Shown: in pieces, positions 55,389-63,890 of the stretch
How positions within the stretch are numbered: position 1 is the first letter of the stretch
Layout of the letters: each line of letters starts with the position of its first letter
Source: Nitrospirota bacterium
Lineage (GTDB): Bacteria; Nitrospirota; Nitrospiria; Nitrospirales; Nitrospiraceae
Direction: 5' to 3'
DNA length: 64,000 bases
NCBI GenBank assembly: GCA_030684575.1
Contig: JAUXVD010000021.1
Span: 185,108-249,107 of the forward strand
Notes under the pieces: model-generated
What the model saw: only the letters and a program-made list of their open reading frames with translations
Told to the model about the DNA's origin: nothing
Databases searched by the model: none
Made by a program: the position numbers and the translations under genes

Positions 55389-56771
55389 TCAGGACTCATG
55401 CTGGTGGTGATTATGAGCCCTCCGCCAGTAGTAATAGAACGGAAGGCCGCTCAGGACGGTGGCAGCGCCGTAGAGCGATTCTGCTGGTCGTTCGAGCATG
55501 CTGGATATGACTAGGGCTACAGCACCACAGACGAGCGTGATCGGGAGAAATGGATAGAGTGGCGCCTGGTACTGCGGGATCTTTACGGGACGTGCTCGAC
55601 GAAGACGAAAGATTGAGGAGAGGGTCAAGGCCATGAAAAACGAGAGTACGAGGCCACTGTAGACGAGGAGTTGTTCGAATGTTCCACTCACAATAAGGAG
55701 CGAGGCCCAGAGGCTTTGAAAGATGATTGCCCGAGCCGGTACCTCGGTGCGGGGCTGGAGCTTGGCAAGCCAGGGTGTAATCATGCCGTCCTGTGCCATG
55801 GCCCAATAGACACGGGGCCCTGCCCAGGTCATGGCGCTGACAGCTCCAGCAATGGCGAGGCAGAGAATGGCGGCGACTATTTGTCCGCTCTGGGGTCCCC
55901 ACAAGGCTGCCGCGGCCTTTTCCGCGACCGGCACAATAGGTTCTTGAGCCAACTCCGCGATCGAGAGCGCCGACAGGTAGACGATATTCAACAGGAGATA
56001 GATCATGCCGACGAAGGCGGTGCCCCCGATCATGATCTTGGGCAAGGTCCGTTGGGGGTCAACGATGTCGTTGGCAATGTAGCCCGCCACGTTCCAGCCG
56101 AGATAGCAGTAGGTCACGATGACCAGCGCGATGGCAGCAGCTCCAAACGTCGGCTGTCGCAAGGCGGGCCTCTCGAGTAGGCCTATTCCTTGGTCTGCCA
56201 TCGCCCATAACCCGCCGAGGATCAATCCCCCAATGGCGACGACTTTTGTGGTGGTGAGCAAGAGCTGTACGCGGCCGCCGGTTCCCACGCCTTGGCAATG
56301 CAGGAAGGTCGCCACCCAGAGTAGCGTGAGCGACAGGCCCTTTGCTAGCCACCCCTGCTCATCCACGATCGGTATCACTCTCAATGCATAGGACGAAAAG
56401 CTGATAGCCGAGGCTGCAACTGCGGCCCCGAAGCCGATCGTAAAGGAGGTCCATCCACTGAGAAATGCCACCAACGGCCCATAGGCCTCTCGCAGGTAGA
56501 CGTAATCCCCGCCGGCATGTGGGAGGCGCGACCCCAGTTCGCCATAGATCATCGCGCCGCCGACGGCGAATACTGCTCCCATGAACCACAAGAGGAGAAT
56601 CAGCATTGGATCGCCGAGATCCCGAGCCATGATGCCGGTCGTTGTGAAGATGCCACCCCCGACGATATTGCTGATGAGGACGCAGGCCGCCGTGAACCAA
56701 CCAATTTTTCGCATAGAGGATTTCTGTCCTGGTTCCTTATTCGAAGGGTGGTTCATGGCAACTTGTACCAT
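55389..56771 (-). CDS. APC family amino-acid permease
   Basis: A 460-residue amino acid/polyamine permease with about twelve hydrophobic helices. The N-terminal consensus is present as SNIVGGGIFTTTGIMARDLG, followed by YGELGSRLPHAGGDYVYLREAYGP and YLGWNVAGYIANDIVDPQRTLP. Such carriers import amino acids with protons or exchange them. The start at 56771 is uncertain; a downstream ATG (MRKIGWF) would remove 19 residues. It is a single-gene unit facing repeat F. Substrate unknown. Confidence 0.85.
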   Translation of the reverse strand: MVQVAMNHPSNKEPGQKSSMRKIGWFTAACVLISNIVGGGIFTTTGIMARDLGDPMLILLLWFMGAVFAVGGAMIYGELGSRLPHAGGDYVYLREAYGPLVAFLSGWTSFTIGFGAAVAASAISFSSYALRVIPIVDEQGWLAKGLSLTLLWVATFLHCQGVGTGGRVQLLLTTTKVVAIGGLILGGLWAMADQGIGLLERPALRQPTFGAAAIALVIVTYCYLGWNVAGYIANDIVDPQRTLPKIMIGGTAFVGMIYLLLNIVYLSALSIAELAQEPIVPVAEKAAAALWGPQSGQIVAAILCLAIAGAVSAMTWAGPRVYWAMAQDGMITPWLAKLQPRTEVPARAIIFQSLWASLLIVSGTFEQLLVYSGLVLSFFMALTLSSIFRLRRARPVKIPQYQAPLYPFLPITLVCGAVALVISSMLERPAESLYGAATVLSGLPFYYYWRRAHNHHQHES

Positions 56772-56927
56772 TGTTCTCTAGCACGGTGAGCGATGCCTGG
56801 GAAGCAAGCCCATAGAGCCTCCTGGTCTCCGGTTTTCCCCACCTTGCCCTTCTGGTCGAGGCCCCTTTAGAATACCGTGTTTAGAGTGAATAACTTGGGG
56901 AATGGATTCTCGCACGGAGGTGGTGTT

Positions 56928-57278
56928 ATGGGTCTTGCCGACAACAAATGCATCCCCTGCCGCGGTGGTGTGCCGCCGGTCTCGGCGGATCGTGCGCAGG
57001 CTTTGCTGAAAGAACTCGGGCGGGGCTGGTCGCTGAACCAGTCCGGCCATCTTGAACGATTGTATACATTCAGTGATTTTGCCCAGGCATTGGCCTACGT
57101 GAATAAAGTGAGTGCGGTTGCTGAAGCCGAGGGTCATCATCCGGATCTCTATCTCGCCTGGGGCAAGTGCAAGGTCGAGATCTGGACGCATAAGATCAAT
57201 GGCTTGACTGAGAGCGATTTCTTTATGGCCGCCAAAGCCGATCGCGAATTTGAACCGTTTCGCACGACCGTCAGTTAA
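56928..57278 (+). CDS. Pterin-4a-carbinolamine dehydratase
   Basis: A 116-residue PCD/DCoH protein. The active-site block EGHHPDLYLAWGKCKVEIWTH has the conserved histidines, and HKINGLTESDFFMAAKAD is the typical C-terminal end. It dehydrates 4a-hydroxytetrahydropterins. The N-terminus carries an extra short CIPCRGG motif (C-x2-C) that many bacterial members show. GGAGG precedes the ATG at 56928; an upstream ATG (56877) lacks support. It lies 42 bp before the radical SAM gene. Confidence 0.9.
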   Translation: MGLADNKCIPCRGGVPPVSADRAQALLKELGRGWSLNQSGHLERLYTFSDFAQALAYVNKVSAVAEAEGHHPDLYLAWGKCKVEIWTHKINGLTESDFFMAAKADREFEPFRTTVS

Positions 57279-57320
57279 CCAAATCTTACTTGGTTGCGTT
57301 ATGAACTCACGAGGCAGCAG

Positions 57321-59180
57321 ATGAGCGACAAGGCCCAGGTGGCGCTCGTCAATATGCCGTTCAGCTATTCGAAGTATCCTTCGATTCAACTGGGCACCCT
57401 CTCTGCGCTGCTCAAATCGAAGGGGGTTCCCGTCGACTGCCACCATCTGAATGTTCGGTTCGCCCATAAGATCGGCGTCCCCCTCTATGAAATGATCTGC
57501 GAGAAGCGCGCGCTGTTTGGCGAATGGCTGTTTTCCTACCTCTTGTTCCGAGACAATCCGAAGCGTGCTGAGTATCCACGCTTATTTAAGCCAGTATTCG
57601 AGCAGGTGGCCAAGGAGAGTGGCCAGCAGGCTTCGTTCTTCGAAGATATGGCGACGAGGACGGCGCCACAGTTCTTGACCGGGGCTCTGACCTCCATTGA
57701 TTGGGGGCAATACAAGATTGTCGGGTTCACCTCTACGTTCGACCAAAACGTCGCCAGCTTGACGATGGCGAAACTCATCAAGGATCTCTATCCTGATGTG
57801 ACGATCGTGTTCGGTGGAGCGAACTACGACGGCGAGATGGGCTTGGAATATTTTCGAGCCTTTCCCTTCATCGATCATGTCGTGGTGGGTGAAGGGGAAG
57901 AGGTGTTTCCGGAATTGGTTGGCTATCTCCTTGGGGGAAAGACCGGGTCGATGCCCAGCGGCGTGACCTACCGAGAGGGTGAGAAAATCTCCTTCAGCCC
58001 GAACCAGGCACTGTTCACGGATTTTGCGAAGACCGGGCCGCCGGACTATGACGATTACTATCATTTACTGGCTGAACTCGGGGATGCGGCGCAGGGGCTC
58101 GACAGGATCCTTCTCTATGAAGGGTCACGGGGCTGCTGGTGGGGGGAGAAGCATCATTGTACGTTTTGTGGATTAAACGCACAGAGCATGAAGTTTCGGG
58201 CAAAATCGTCCGAGCAAGTGGCCCGGGAGATGGCCTATTTGTCCAGCCGCTACGATACGGCGAGATTTCGTCTCGTCGACAACATCATCGACATGAAATA
58301 TGTGGATAGCCTCTTCGGTCGATTTGCGGCAGACCATTGTGATCTCGATGTGTTCATCGAAACGAAAAGTAATCTCCACAAGAGCCAGATTCGAACACTC
58401 GCTGCCGGAGGCGTGAAGTGCATGCAGCCGGGATTGGAGAGTCTGAGTCTCAATCAGTTGCAGGCGATGGATAAGGGCGTCACCCCGATGCAGAATATCA
58501 TCTGCCTCAAGTGGAGCTACTACTATCATGTCGCGGTGTCCTGGAATATCCTGCTCGGATTCCCCGGGGAAACGAACGAGGACTACCGTCGTCAGATCGA
58601 TCTCATCCCGTCGTTGTTCCATCTGCATCCGCCGGAGTCGACCGGAAAGTTATGGTTGGAGCGGTTCAGTCCCTACTTCACCAAACCACAGGAATACGGT
58701 GTTCGTATCACCGGCCCGGGGACGCCCTACGAGTATGTCTACGATGCTCGGCAAGTGGACTTGAAGAAGATCGCCTATGATTTTGAGTATGAACTAGACA
58801 ATTGGCAGGTGGACCAAGAGGTCTACCAAGAATTGGTCGGCATGGTTCAGGAGTGGCAGCGAATGGTCAGGTCGAGTGATCGGCCGTTTCTCTATTACTC
58901 AAAGGCGATGGACTATGTCACGGTCTACGATGGCCGGAATCCAAAGGCTCCGATCAGGCGACGGTATGATTGGCCTGCGGCAGGGATCATTGAGATTTGC
59001 AATGAAGCGGCCAAGAGCCTGGACCAGATCCGCACCCTGTTGGCAACACGACCTGACAAGAGCGGGAGTAGCGATGCAGAAATTATTCAGGCACTTGGTA
59101 CCTTGACGGCGGCACGAATCCTCTACGAGGAACGAGGCAAGTATTTCACCCTCGCGGTTCCGGAAAACCCCTACCTCTAG
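57321..59180 (+). CDS. RiPP maturation radical SAM protein 1 family
   Basis: A 619-residue enzyme. The N-terminal part resembles a B12-binding-like Rossmann domain (ALVNMPFSYSKYPSIQLGTL, IVFGGANYDGEMG, VVVGEGEEVFPELV). The radical SAM cluster motif is C272-x7-C280-x2-C283 in GSRGCWWGEKHHCTFCGLN, the spacing specific to the RiPP-associated CWWG...CTFCGLN group. Such enzymes modify ribosomal peptides. No leader-peptide gene (NHLP or Nif11 type) is seen within a few kb, so the substrate is unknown. The start at 57321 follows GAGGCAG; a TTG at 57294 is less likely. Confidence 0.85.
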   Translation: MSDKAQVALVNMPFSYSKYPSIQLGTLSALLKSKGVPVDCHHLNVRFAHKIGVPLYEMICEKRALFGEWLFSYLLFRDNPKRAEYPRLFKPVFEQVAKESGQQASFFEDMATRTAPQFLTGALTSIDWGQYKIVGFTSTFDQNVASLTMAKLIKDLYPDVTIVFGGANYDGEMGLEYFRAFPFIDHVVVGEGEEVFPELVGYLLGGKTGSMPSGVTYREGEKISFSPNQALFTDFAKTGPPDYDDYYHLLAELGDAAQGLDRILLYEGSRGCWWGEKHHCTFCGLNAQSMKFRAKSSEQVAREMAYLSSRYDTARFRLVDNIIDMKYVDSLFGRFAADHCDLDVFIETKSNLHKSQIRTLAAGGVKCMQPGLESLSLNQLQAMDKGVTPMQNIICLKWSYYYHVAVSWNILLGFPGETNEDYRRQIDLIPSLFHLHPPESTGKLWLERFSPYFTKPQEYGVRITGPGTPYEYVYDARQVDLKKIAYDFEYELDNWQVDQEVYQELVGMVQEWQRMVRSSDRPFLYYSKAMDYVTVYDGRNPKAPIRRRYDWPAAGIIEICNEAAKSLDQIRTLLATRPDKSGSSDAEIIQALGTLTAARILYEERGKYFTLAVPENPYL

Positions 59181-59201
59181 CTGAGCCGGATAGTGGTCTC
59201 G

Positions 59202-59534
59202 TCACATCGACAGCTTGTCGGTAACGTTACGCATCTGGACGCCGTGCGCGAGCGACGCGCCGCCTCTAATCGCGCAGGCGACATGGACCGCTTCCGTCAT
59301 TTCCTCAATGTTCGATCCCTTCTCAAGGGAGGCTTGCGTGTAGGCGTCGATGCAGTAGGGGCATTGGACGGCGTGGGCGACCGCAAGTGCGATGAGGGCC
59401 TTCTCTCGCTCGGTCAAAGCCCCTTCAGCAAAGACGGCGCTGTAGTAGGCCATGAACTTATCCCAGAGATCCTTGTTCCCCTTGCCCATATCGGAAAACT
59501 TCCCCAGATCATGGGGATGATAGTAGGTGTCCAT
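59202..59534 (-). CDS. AhpD-like carboxymuconolactone decarboxylase family protein
   Basis: A 110-residue protein. EGALTEREKALIALAVAHAV leads to the redox pair CPYC (residues 58-61) in QCPYCIDAYTQASLEKG, and the end is HVACAIRGGASLAHGVQM. It resembles the arsenosugar-biosynthesis-associated peroxidase-like group, though no arsenosugar gene is adjacent. The start MDTYYHP at 59534 was chosen because AAGGAG lies 6 nt upstream; the earlier ATG (59552) has no RBS. It is convergent with the radical SAM gene. Confidence 0.88.
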   Translation of the reverse strand: MDTYYHPHDLGKFSDMGKGNKDLWDKFMAYYSAVFAEGALTEREKALIALAVAHAVQCPYCIDAYTQASLEKGSNIEEMTEAVHVACAIRGGASLAHGVQMRNVTDKLSM

Positions 59535-59619
59535 AGGCAACTCCTTGGTCATCGGTTCTGGCCGGGTTTGAGTGGTCAGAGAACAAGACCGCTTTAACTG
59601 TCACTGCTAGCTGCAGCTG

Positions 59620-59907
59620 CTAGGCGTTGCTGGGCGGTTCAGGGTCAGCCTGGGTGAGCACCTGCGAAAACCTCGTGCCGACGATACCGGTTACCTTGGC
59701 CATGAGATCGGTGACCTCTTGCCATTCCGTCGGTAGCAGATCTTGTTTCAGTTGGGGATGGATCGCCCATTGGGCATCGACTTGTGTTCCTTTTCGGCTC
59801 ACGAGCACCCGGAGCAGTTCCACATCCCTGTTGTGTGATTCTGCCTCTGCATCCTGGGGTGGTTTTCCGTTTTTCAATGGTCCCGATGGAGGCGTTGAAC
59901 GTGCCAT
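59620..59907 (-). CDS. Hypothetical protein (95 aa)
   Basis: A 95-residue protein beginning MARSTPPSGPLKNGKPP, with a disordered basic Pro-rich head and a folded-looking rest (RDVELLRVLVSRKGTQVDAQ, LPTEWQEVTDLMAKVTGIVG). I do not recognise the family. GGAG lies 9 nt before the ATG at 59907, supporting it; a longer frame up to 59943 is less likely. It is 85 bp from the AhpD-like gene on the same strand. Confidence 0.55.
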   Translation of the reverse strand: MARSTPPSGPLKNGKPPQDAEAESHNRDVELLRVLVSRKGTQVDAQWAIHPQLKQDLLPTEWQEVTDLMAKVTGIVGTRFSQVLTQADPEPPSNA

Positions 59908-60045
59908 GCAGTCAATCTCCTTCACGTTTGTAGGGGGGATCATAGCGCATCAACATTATCTCTGTATATCTGCTGGCCAGCCCCGAGGGCTGCTCCTGGC
60001 TGCTCGCCCATATCGCTCGGCGTGAGCGCGTAGCGAGGCTGAGCT

Positions 60046-60863
60046 CTAGGAGGGGGTTAGATCCTCACGGAGGACGTCGAGCATGGACTGATGGATCTTC
60101 CTGTTACTTGCGACCAGTTCTTGTCCGTAGATTGAAAGGGGGGCGCCGTTGAAGCCTGTCACCATTCCTCCGGCTTCTCGGAGGATGACGACTCCCGCCG
60201 CCATATCCCAAGGGTTTAGTTTCACTTCCCAAAATCCATCGAACCGGCCGGCCGCAACATAACAGAGGTCTAAGCCTGCCGTTCCTGTGCGCCGCAGTCC
60301 CTGCACCTTCAACGCAAATCGTGCGAAGTGGTCCAAGTTATTATTCGAGGTCTCGCGGATGTCGTACGCAAATCCGGTGACAAGGAGTGCCTGATCGAGA
60401 TGATCCGTGGAGGATACGGAAATGGGAGCCCCGTTGAGTTGCGCCCCGTGGCCTAGCTGCGCGGTGAAGAGTTCATCTCGAGTCGGGTCATAGACGACCC
60501 CAATTACTCCACGCTCGTCACATTCCACTCCGATGGACACGCAGTAAGCAGGGAACCCGTGGGCGAAGTTGGTCGTGCCATCAAGCGGATCGATATCCAT
60601 TTATAGCGGGATGGAGATTGTTTGGTCAGTCCTCGCTCCTCAGCAAGGATGGAGTGGGTTGGGAAGGTCTCGTGGATAACGTCAATAATCCGTTGTTCCG
60701 CCTCGTGGTCGGCGTCCGTGACCAGATTAATGACCTGTTTATGCTCAATGCGAAAACCAGTACGCGCTGACTTTTTGAGAACGGCTCCTGCTTGGCGGGC
60801 TGCATCAGTCGCGACGGAAAGGAGTTTGTCGAGGGGGATATTGTCATTGGGTGTTGGAGTCAT
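60046..60863 (-). pseudogene. suhB: Inositol monophosphatase (SuhB-like) with a one-base frameshift
   Basis: The gene is split into two frames. The N-terminal half (ATG at 60863) covers VATDAARQAGAVLKKSARTG, VTDADHEAEQRI and LAEERG up to YKW. The reading frame then slips near 60597: the expected WxIDPLDGTTNFAHG continues one frame over as IDPLDGTTNFAHGFPAYCVS, then GTAGLDLCYVAAGRFDGFWE and PWDMAAGVVILREAGG. A single base deleted in TGGAT-ATCGATCCG explains everything; restoring it gives 272 residues, normal for the family. The cause may be a real mutation or a sequencing/assembly error. Confidence 0.85.
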
Positions 60864-61060
60864 GGGGCGGCATCTTAACACGAGTCCGTACTCCAACCAT
60901 GCAGAGAGGATAGACCTTTGAATCGAGGTTACTCAGTTATCGTGCCGTGAAAATATCTGTTTGCTTGTCACGCAATAGACTTATTTAAGACCATACTGAG
61001 TAAGTGCATGCCAGTTTTAAAGCTATCATTCCATGCAAGCAACCAACACAGCATATTCTA

Positions 61061-61089
61061 TTGACTTGCTTTGCAAGCAATGCTATAAA
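61061..61089 (+). promoter_or_regulatory. Promoter with internal palindrome (HARE-HTH gene)
   Basis: TTGACT (61061-61066), 17 bp spacer, TATAAA (61084-61089), 30 bp before the GTG start. The spacer holds the perfect inverted repeat TTGCTT-TGC-AAGCAA (61066-61080). Extra half-sites occur as TTGCTT at 60961, AAGCAA at 61037 and GCAAGC at 61090, so a DNA-binding protein may act here. Confidence 0.65.
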
Positions 61090-61118
61090 GCAAGCATGCT
61101 TCACCTGGGGGCGGTTTC

Positions 61119-61628
61119 GTGGAAGAACTCACCGATATTTTGGTCGGTCTTGAGCAGCGAATTAGCGCGTACAAGAACCGGCTGCAAGAACTTGAAAAGA
61201 AACGTCGTCGTCTGGACGACGAAATCGCTACGATTAAAAAATATTTGGAATTGGCAGAAACGCTCTTTCGTGTTGAAGCCGATAAAGCCAAACTCGCCAG
61301 TCTTTCTAGCCAATTCTACTCCGATGAAAAAGGCGGCCGGCAACGACCCAATACGGATGTTACGGATCAATCGCGGGAAATTCTCATGGGCCGGAGTAAG
61401 TACTCCGGGAAGAGTGTTTCTGAAGCCGCCTACGAAATGCTCCGTGAGGCGAATCGATCGATGCATGCAAAAGAACTTGTGCAACGATTGGTCGAAGGGG
61501 GTCTCCAGATTAAGGGGAAGACTCCGTTAACATCTGTCGCGACGTCTTTGAAGCGCGATAAGCGGTTTAGGAAAGTGGGTCCTAATACGTTTGAGGCATT
61601 GGAAGAAGCCCTGATCCACGCAGTGTAG
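61119..61628 (+). CDS. Coiled-coil and HARE-HTH domain protein
   Basis: A 169-residue protein from a GTG start, preceded by GGGGGCGG. Residues about 5-60 form a strong coiled coil (ISAYKNRLQELEKKRRRLDD...). Residues about 99-160 resemble a HARE-HTH (HB1/ASXL) winged helix: SVSEAAYEMLREANRSMHAKELV, GLQIKGKTPLTSVATSLKRDKRF. HARE domains are predicted to read modified DNA and are linked to restriction or regulatory proteins. It may dimerise and control its own palindrome-rich promoter. Confidence 0.75.
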   Translation: MEELTDILVGLEQRISAYKNRLQELEKKRRRLDDEIATIKKYLELAETLFRVEADKAKLASLSSQFYSDEKGGRQRPNTDVTDQSREILMGRSKYSGKSVSEAAYEMLREANRSMHAKELVQRLVEGGLQIKGKTPLTSVATSLKRDKRFRKVGPNTFEALEEALIHAV

Positions 61629-61677
61629 TGCGTCTGGGCCGGTTTGGCCTTAAAAGACACGAAGGGGGGTGAGAGTC

Positions 61678-61716
61678 TTGGCGACGAAGAAAGCAGCAAA
61701 GAAGAAGAAGAAGTAG
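61678..61716 (+). CDS. Possible lysine-rich micropeptide
   Basis: A 12-residue frame (TTG start): MATKKAAKKKKK-stop, preceded by AAGGGGGG about 10 nt upstream. An in-frame GTG at 61669 would add three residues. Basic Ala-Lys runs resemble histone-like tails or a remnant of a longer protein. Translation is uncertain; such a short frame could be chance. Confidence 0.25.
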   Translation: MATKKAAKKKKK

Positions 61717-61734
61717 TCCCCGCCTTGATTCTAG

Positions 61735-61764
61735 CGTCGGGAGCAAGGCCACTTGCTCCCGACG
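61735..61764. terminator. Long perfect hairpin, likely bidirectional terminator
   Basis: CGTCGGGAGCAAG-GCCA-CTTGCTCCCGACG: a 13 bp perfect stem and 4 nt loop between the HARE-HTH gene and the convergent lpxC gene. T-runs are poor on both sides, so termination may be partial or rho-dependent. Confidence 0.6.
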
Positions 61765-61856
61765 TTAAATCAGATAATCGTTCCCCGCACGTCAAGAGTC
61801 ATCTCGCCTCTTGAGGCACAGATCCCTAGCAGAATTCTATTGAAAATTGATACGAG

Positions 61857-62792
61857 TTAGGAGGCCTGGAGTGCCACCAGCGATGCAAATCGTGGTGCGG
61901 CCATGGCCGATCGAGGCTCAGACGCGGCAACTGGTTGCTCAGCATTGAGCAATACCCAGCTGTCAGGATGGTTCAGAATCTGCTGAACAAGGCGCGTATG
62001 TATCGCATGCCCGGAGCGTTCTGCGATCACATGCCCGATAAAGGGTACGCCGAGTAATGAAAAATCTCCGATCAGGTCCAGGATCTTGTGACGGACGAAT
62101 TCATTCGTAAACCGCAGGCCTGATTCATTGAGAATGCCGTCCTGAGAAAGGATGATCGTATTATCCAGGCTGCCACCTTTTCCAAGCCCACGGGCCCAGA
62201 GGGCTTCCACTTCCTGCAGGAAGCCGAATGTCCTGGCGTCCGCGATCTCGCGTTCGAAGGCATGGACCGAGTGCTCATAGGCATAGGTCTGCGTCTGGAT
62301 CAACGGATGATTGTAATGAATAGAATAGGTAATTTTCGTGGTCGAAGATGGCTCGATACGAACCCGTCGATTTCCATCTACGACCTCAAGGGGCCGTGTG
62401 ATTTTCAGATAGGGTTGCCGTTGGCTCTGAGTAGCAATGCCGGCTGAGCGAATGAGGCGAACGAAGGGACCTGCACTTCCGTCCATGACGGGGGCTTCGG
62501 CGGCATCAACCTCTACGTATACGTTATCGATGTCGAGTCCGGTTAATGCGGCTAGAATATGTTCAATCGTCTTGACTTGAAATCCGTTACCGCTGATTGC
62601 CGTGCAGAGTTCCGTTGCTACCAAATGTTCAACGGAGGCAGCAAGAGAGGCTCCGCCTTTTCCGCTTCGGTTTACGAATACTACGCCGGTATCCGCTGGA
62701 GCTGGTCTGAGCGTAAGAGTGACGGGCTGTCCTGAATGGAGCCCAACCCCTGAACAGCTCACCGTATTTGCCAACGTCTGCTGTACTCTCAC
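61857..62792 (-). CDS. lpxC: UDP-3-O-acyl-N-acetylglucosamine deacetylase LpxC
   Basis: A 311-residue LpxC from a GTG start with GAGGTGA 5 nt upstream. Zinc ligands are H78 (TIEHILAAL), H235 and D239 (RHKILDLIGDF); H262 (SGHAIHTRL) is the catalytic base. SGVGLHSG opens the first domain. It carries out the committed step of lipid A synthesis and so proves an LPS-bearing outer membrane. It is a stand-alone gene. Confidence 0.96.
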   Translation of the reverse strand: MRVQQTLANTVSCSGVGLHSGQPVTLTLRPAPADTGVVFVNRSGKGGASLAASVEHLVATELCTAISGNGFQVKTIEHILAALTGLDIDNVYVEVDAAEAPVMDGSAGPFVRLIRSAGIATQSQRQPYLKITRPLEVVDGNRRVRIEPSSTTKITYSIHYNHPLIQTQTYAYEHSVHAFEREIADARTFGFLQEVEALWARGLGKGGSLDNTIILSQDGILNESGLRFTNEFVRHKILDLIGDFSLLGVPFIGHVIAERSGHAIHTRLVQQILNHPDSWVLLNAEQPVAASEPRSAMAAPRFASLVALQAS

Positions 62793-63345
62793 AGAGTCAC
62801 CTCAATAATTACAGCAGATAGAAGCAACTTATGTGCCAGTAAGTTTATTTGATAAAAAATGCCATAATATACTGATATTAAATGAAAAAACATATTAATG
62901 CCTTGCTAGAGCAGCCGTTGTATAAATATTACACCTGTGACTTTTCATGGAATGCATGGAGAACGGTCGCAGTGTTTTGACGTTGAGCGCTGTGGTCGAT
63001 AGCAACGGTTCACGATCTGTTAGAGGCTGAGGAAACGGGAGATAATCAGTTGGTCTAGGAAGATCTGCACACTACTTGTCTCGCAGGAAGACTTCCAGGT
63101 GGTAGTAGCGGCAGATGTGCCGTGACATTTAAGTTGTAGACGAACAGTATTTACACATAGATTCAGTAGGTTGTGAACATACGATATTTTCGGAATCGGT
63201 CTATTCCGGGAGGAAGATTCCAAGCTGCTCTTCCCCGTCTCTCGACATTCTGGCCTTCTTACTCAGGCATTCCTGATTTTTATTACCGGCTTGAGCTCTA
63301 ACTCCAAGTGCAAGGCTGCAGGCCCTGACGGGCTAAGGTGTTGCC
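62793..63345. other. AT-rich gap upstream of lpxC
   Basis: Roughly 62815-62945 is far more AT-rich than the rest of the window (runs such as TTGATAAAAAATG and TAAATGAAAAAAC). This may hold lpxC promoter elements or mark acquired DNA. 62946-63345 has ordinary composition and shows only short chance frames, ending at the IS30 remnant. Confidence 0.4.
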
Positions 63346-63786
63346 ATGACAAAAAGGTGCTCACACACTTGAGTGCTGAAGACCGTGAGACCTTAAGTCT
63401 GGGTCTGACCCAAGGAGATTCGCTGTGCGCACTGGCGCGGGTCTTGGGCCGAGCACCCAGCACCCTGAGCCGAGAATACATCTGCAATACGACGCGGGAC
63501 TGTTCCTATATGCCTGTACCGCTCAACGGAGCCCGCAATGGGTCGACCGCCTGGACCTGGTGGATCGGACCACACGCCTGGTCATCCTAGCCATGATGGA
63601 CGGGACAGGTGCCACGAGTGCCCGCGAGGGCTTTACAAAAAACTCCGGCATGTGCCCGCCCTGCTGCGGAAAACCATGGCGTACAATTGAGGGAAAGAGA
63701 TGGCCGAACACGGGCAGTTGGGCCAGCGGCTCGCGATCCAGATCTTCTTTGTCGATCCGTACAGCCCTTGGCACTGCGGCATGATT
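63346..63786 (+). pseudogene. Broken IS30-family transposase
   Basis: Fragments of an IS30 transposase persist in different frames. The N-terminal HTH reads LSAEDRETLSLGLTQGDSL then ALARVLGRAPSTLSRE. After ACTAQRSPQ about 150 residues are missing, and the catalytic part resumes as VDRTTRLVILAMMDGTGATS, then KLRHVPALLRKTMAYN (followed by an in-frame stop), GKEMAEHGQLGQRLAIQIFF and VDPYSPWHCG. Frameshifts, a stop and a missing 3' end show it is inactive. No terminal repeats could be matched. Confidence 0.85.
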
Positions 63787-63822
63787 CACCCGTTGCACTT
63801 GGAACTTGAAACCACCGAGGAT

Positions 63823-63862
63823 AAAACACACAGGGCAGAGAGTTCAGTTGAACTCCCTGCCC
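63823..63862 (-). terminator. Terminator of the right-edge gene
   Basis: On the minus strand GGGCAGGGAGTTCA pairs with TGAACTCTCTGCCC (one G-U) around a 2 nt loop and is followed by TGTGTGTTTTA. It lies 29 bp after the stop codon of the partial gene. Confidence 0.75.
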
Positions 63863-63890
63863 CCTGCTGACACGAGACCCTAGCTGTGAC

